Shown here: piece by piece, positions 62,470 to 64,000 of the stretch
Layout: each line of letters begins with the position of its first letter
Numbering within the stretch: the first letter of the stretch is position 1
NCBI RefSeq assembly: GCF_001457815.1
Contig: NZ_LN898218.1
Span: forward strand, 124,001-188,000
Direction: 5' to 3'
Length of the DNA stretch: 64,000 nucleotides
From: Vitreoscilla massiliensis
GTDB lineage: Bacteria; Pseudomonadota; Gammaproteobacteria; Burkholderiales; Neisseriaceae
Program-made: the position numbers and the translations under genes
The notes under the pieces: generated by a model
The model's input: only the letters and a program-made list of their open reading frames with translations
Database searches by the model: none
What the model was told of the DNA's origin: nothing

Positions 62470-63547
62470 GATTCCCAACCTTATCCTGCTGAGCTGCATT
62501 GACATTGGCACTGACCAAATCTTCGCCTTGTTGGCGTGTTTTCACTTCCTGCCATTGCTGCAATTGCTTTTGCGCCTCTTTTTTGTACATACGACGCAAA
62601 CGTGACAAACCCACATCGTGTTGGTACAAAAATTCATGCTGACGTGCATTCGGTGCCATGTTCTCTAACACCAATCGGTCTTGTTCCAAGACATCCCAAT
62701 GCAGTTTTTCTAAATGATTGCGGTATAAGAAACGCCATACATCTCGTTGCCAGCCTTGCACTTGGCGACAGCGCCAAAAAAATACTCGGGTATTGTTTTC
62801 ATCAATAGGCGTGGCAAAACCCACAATCCAGAACACACCACCAGGACCGAATTGCTTTTTATAAGGAATGGACAAACGCAACCATGGGCTACCCGTTTCA
62901 CCGTATTCCACCCAGTCAAAATTCACACCTGACTGCCCAACCTTCTCAAAGATGAAGCCGTGTTCTGTAGCGCGATGCTGCATCTCAGCCGATTTGTCCC
63001 CTTCAGACATGGAGTGAGAAGCGCTGTGCAAATACGATCCGTGCATGGGATCCATCACATTGTCCACTGCGTATTGGTAATTGACTTTCCAATCAGCCAT
63101 ACATAAAAAACTGCTCCACTCATCATTGCCCATTTGTTCAGGAAGACTCAATGGCTTAGGTTCTTCAGCGTCATCAACGCCAAACCAAATAAAAATGGCG
63201 CCATGTTTTTCTTGTACATGGTAAGACTTCACACACTTCACACCAGTCATCGGACAACTGGACACCGCAGGCACATCTTCAACCACACCATCAAAGCGCA
63301 CTTCCACACCGTGATACCAACAAGCCAAACGGTTACCTAAATTCCAACCCAGTGACAAGCGCGCCCCGCGGTGTGGACAGCGATCTTCAATCGCATGCAC
63401 TGCACCATTTTCATCACGCCATACCGCTATATTTTCACCCAATCGAGTAATGCCTACAGGTCGGCTGGATACTTCCCAACTGGCCAAAACGGGATACCAT
63501 AAATTGCGCAAGCCAAATTCCAAATACTGTTCAACAGTCTGTTCCAT
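62462..63547 (-). CDS. Rieske non-haem iron oxygenase, alpha subunit
   Basis: 361 aa. The Rieske cluster is bound by Cys57-x-His59 (RCPHRG) and Cys76-x2-His79 (ACWYHG). The mononuclear iron site shows Asn163/Asp166 and His169, His174 in DNVMDPMHGSYLH. It inserts oxygen into an aromatic ring or demethylates it. No beta subunit gene is seen, so it belongs to the alpha-only type. Its electrons would come from the adjacent reductase and ferredoxin. Confidence 0.93.
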   Translation of the reverse strand: MEQTVEQYLEFGLRNLWYPVLASWEVSSRPVGITRLGENIAVWRDENGAVHAIEDRCPHRGARLSLGWNLGNRLACWYHGVEVRFDGVVEDVPAVSSCPMTGVKCVKSYHVQEKHGAIFIWFGVDDAEEPKPLSLPEQMGNDEWSSFLCMADWKVNYQYAVDNVMDPMHGSYLHSASHSMSEGDKSAEMQHRATEHGFIFEKVGQSGVNFDWVEYGETGSPWLRLSIPYKKQFGPGGVFWIVGFATPIDENNTRVFFWRCRQVQGWQRDVWRFLYRNHLEKLHWDVLEQDRLVLENMAPNARQHEFLYQHDVGLSRLRRMYKKEAQKQLQQWQEVKTRQQGEDLVSANVNAAQQDKVGNHG

Positions 63548-63578
63548 ACCGTTACTCCAATCATTGATTGTTATTGAT

Positions 63579-63878
63579 TCAATAACCTAAACGTGCCATT
63601 TCAAAAGTGAAGTTTTCGCTTGTCCACTTTTCACCTCCTTCATTCAACAAACCTTGCGTGTTCAAAGACGTCACTACGGCATCTAATTCCACAGCACCGT
63701 CTGCAAAAGCATGGATTAAATGGTCTATCAGAGATTGTTCGTATTCTGATGGCTCTCGGTAACGGTTTTGCCAAACCAAGTGCTCAACCACCCCTGGCGT
63801 TTGAATATTGCCAACACCTGCTTCTGTGCTGGGTTTGCAATTAATCCATTGCATCAATTTTTCGTTGTATTCCACCAT
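63579..63878 (-). CDS. Small recombinase-like HTH domain protein
   Basis: 99 aa. EYNEKLMQWINCKPSTEAGV, then a helical C-terminus (SEYEQSLIDHLIHAFADGAV, LDAVVTSLNTQGLLNEGGE) that matches a small family annotated recombinase-like helix-turn-helix and seen next to Rieske oxygenases. AAGGAGAAAATAG precedes the ATG. It may bind DNA or be a structural helper; its function is not known. Confidence 0.7.
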   Translation of the reverse strand: MVEYNEKLMQWINCKPSTEAGVGNIQTPGVVEHLVWQNRYREPSEYEQSLIDHLIHAFADGAVELDAVVTSLNTQGLLNEGGEKWTSENFTFEMARLGY

Positions 63879-63916
63879 CTATTTTCTCCTTGTATTTTTT
63901 GAGTTTTGTTTTGTAC

Positions 63917-64000
63917 CTATTGGGCTTGAATCAAAATACTTGCACCGTCTACTTTCACCGGATAAGTACACAAATCTCGACAACCTGGACCACTTTCCAG
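63917..64000 (-). CDS. Rieske-type ferredoxin, C-terminal end
   Basis: The last 27 codons of a gene that begins beyond the right edge: ESGPGCRDLCTYPVKVDGAS then ILIQAQ and a stop. The short PVKVDGxxILI tail is the usual end of Rieske ferredoxins. In an operon with Rieske oxygenase and reductase this is the expected electron carrier, but the cluster-binding residues are out of view. Confidence 0.6.
   Translation of the reverse strand: MESGPGCRDLCTYPVKVDGASILIQAQ

Overview
The window looks like chromosomal DNA of a member of the Neisseriaceae (Betaproteobacteria). The main clue is a short word, consensus AAGCGGCCTGTAAA, found about 40 times by eye on both strands. It sits singly inside genes and as inverted pairs just after genes, which is how Neisserial DNA uptake sequences (DUS) are placed. 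It is not the GCCGTCTGAA word of Neisseria; its closest relative that I remember is the Kingella-type AAGCAGCCTGCA. A Neisserial-type trimeric porin and a CydP small oxidase subunit fit the same family. I do not assign a genus. No rRNA, tRNA, CRISPR array or intact insertion sequence was seen.

Layout. 0-4.2 kb: an aldehyde dehydrogenase cut by the left edge, a periplasmic copper amine oxidase (tynA) and a LuxR-type regulator. 4.3-7.7 kb: hemG, an orphan ParA ATPase and a ferric-reductase-like flavoprotein behind a structured leader. 7.8-11.1 kb: the cytochrome bd operon cydP-cydA-cydB-cydX-ybgE. 11.4-12.9 kb: a LysR regulator and a roadblock/LC7 protein. 13.4-20.7 kb: a five-gene operon (glutamine-synthetase-like ligase, aldehyde dehydrogenase, iron alcohol dehydrogenase, class I amidotransferase, ethanolamine-type permease) divergent from an RpiR regulator. 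21-23.3 kb: small membrane protein, small lipoprotein, LtrA. 23.5-28.6 kb: a complete type I secretion operon without a visible substrate. 28.7-42.8 kb: an amine or amino-acid oxidation region with four FAD oxidoreductases, two paralogous cupins, RidA, an MFS carrier, a 2-hydroxyacid dehydrogenase, a class II aldolase, and PucR and GlxA regulators. 43.2-50.5 kb: a DUF1330 protein, then an NCS1 permease with pxpA, biotin carrier, biotin carboxylase, pxpB and pxpC, divergent from a LysR regulator. 50.8-64 kb: a long leftward catabolic operon with porin, TPP enzyme, aldehyde dehydrogenase, aspartate-dehydrogenase-like protein, two SDRs, alpha/beta hydrolase, cupin, MFS carrier, ferredoxin reductase, extradiol-type dioxygenase, Rieske oxygenase, a small HTH-like protein and a Rieske ferredoxin cut by the right edge.

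How the genes work together. Most of the window is a catabolic archipelago for nitrogenous and aromatic small molecules. The 13-20 kb operon reads as a gamma-glutamylation route for an amino alcohol, most simply ethanolamine: ligate to glutamate, oxidise alcohol to aldehyde to acid, then hydrolyse the gamma-glutamyl amide. The 43-49 kb operon joins the 5-oxoprolinase subunits to biotin carboxylase and biotin carrier proteins. The 50-64 kb operon has every part of a three-component ring-hydroxylating and meta-cleavage pathway, plus unusual amino-acid- and TPP-linked enzymes, so its substrate may be nitrogen-containing. Uptake words embedded in frame inside many of these genes argue that the clusters at 13-20 kb and 52-62 kb have long been resident in this lineage.
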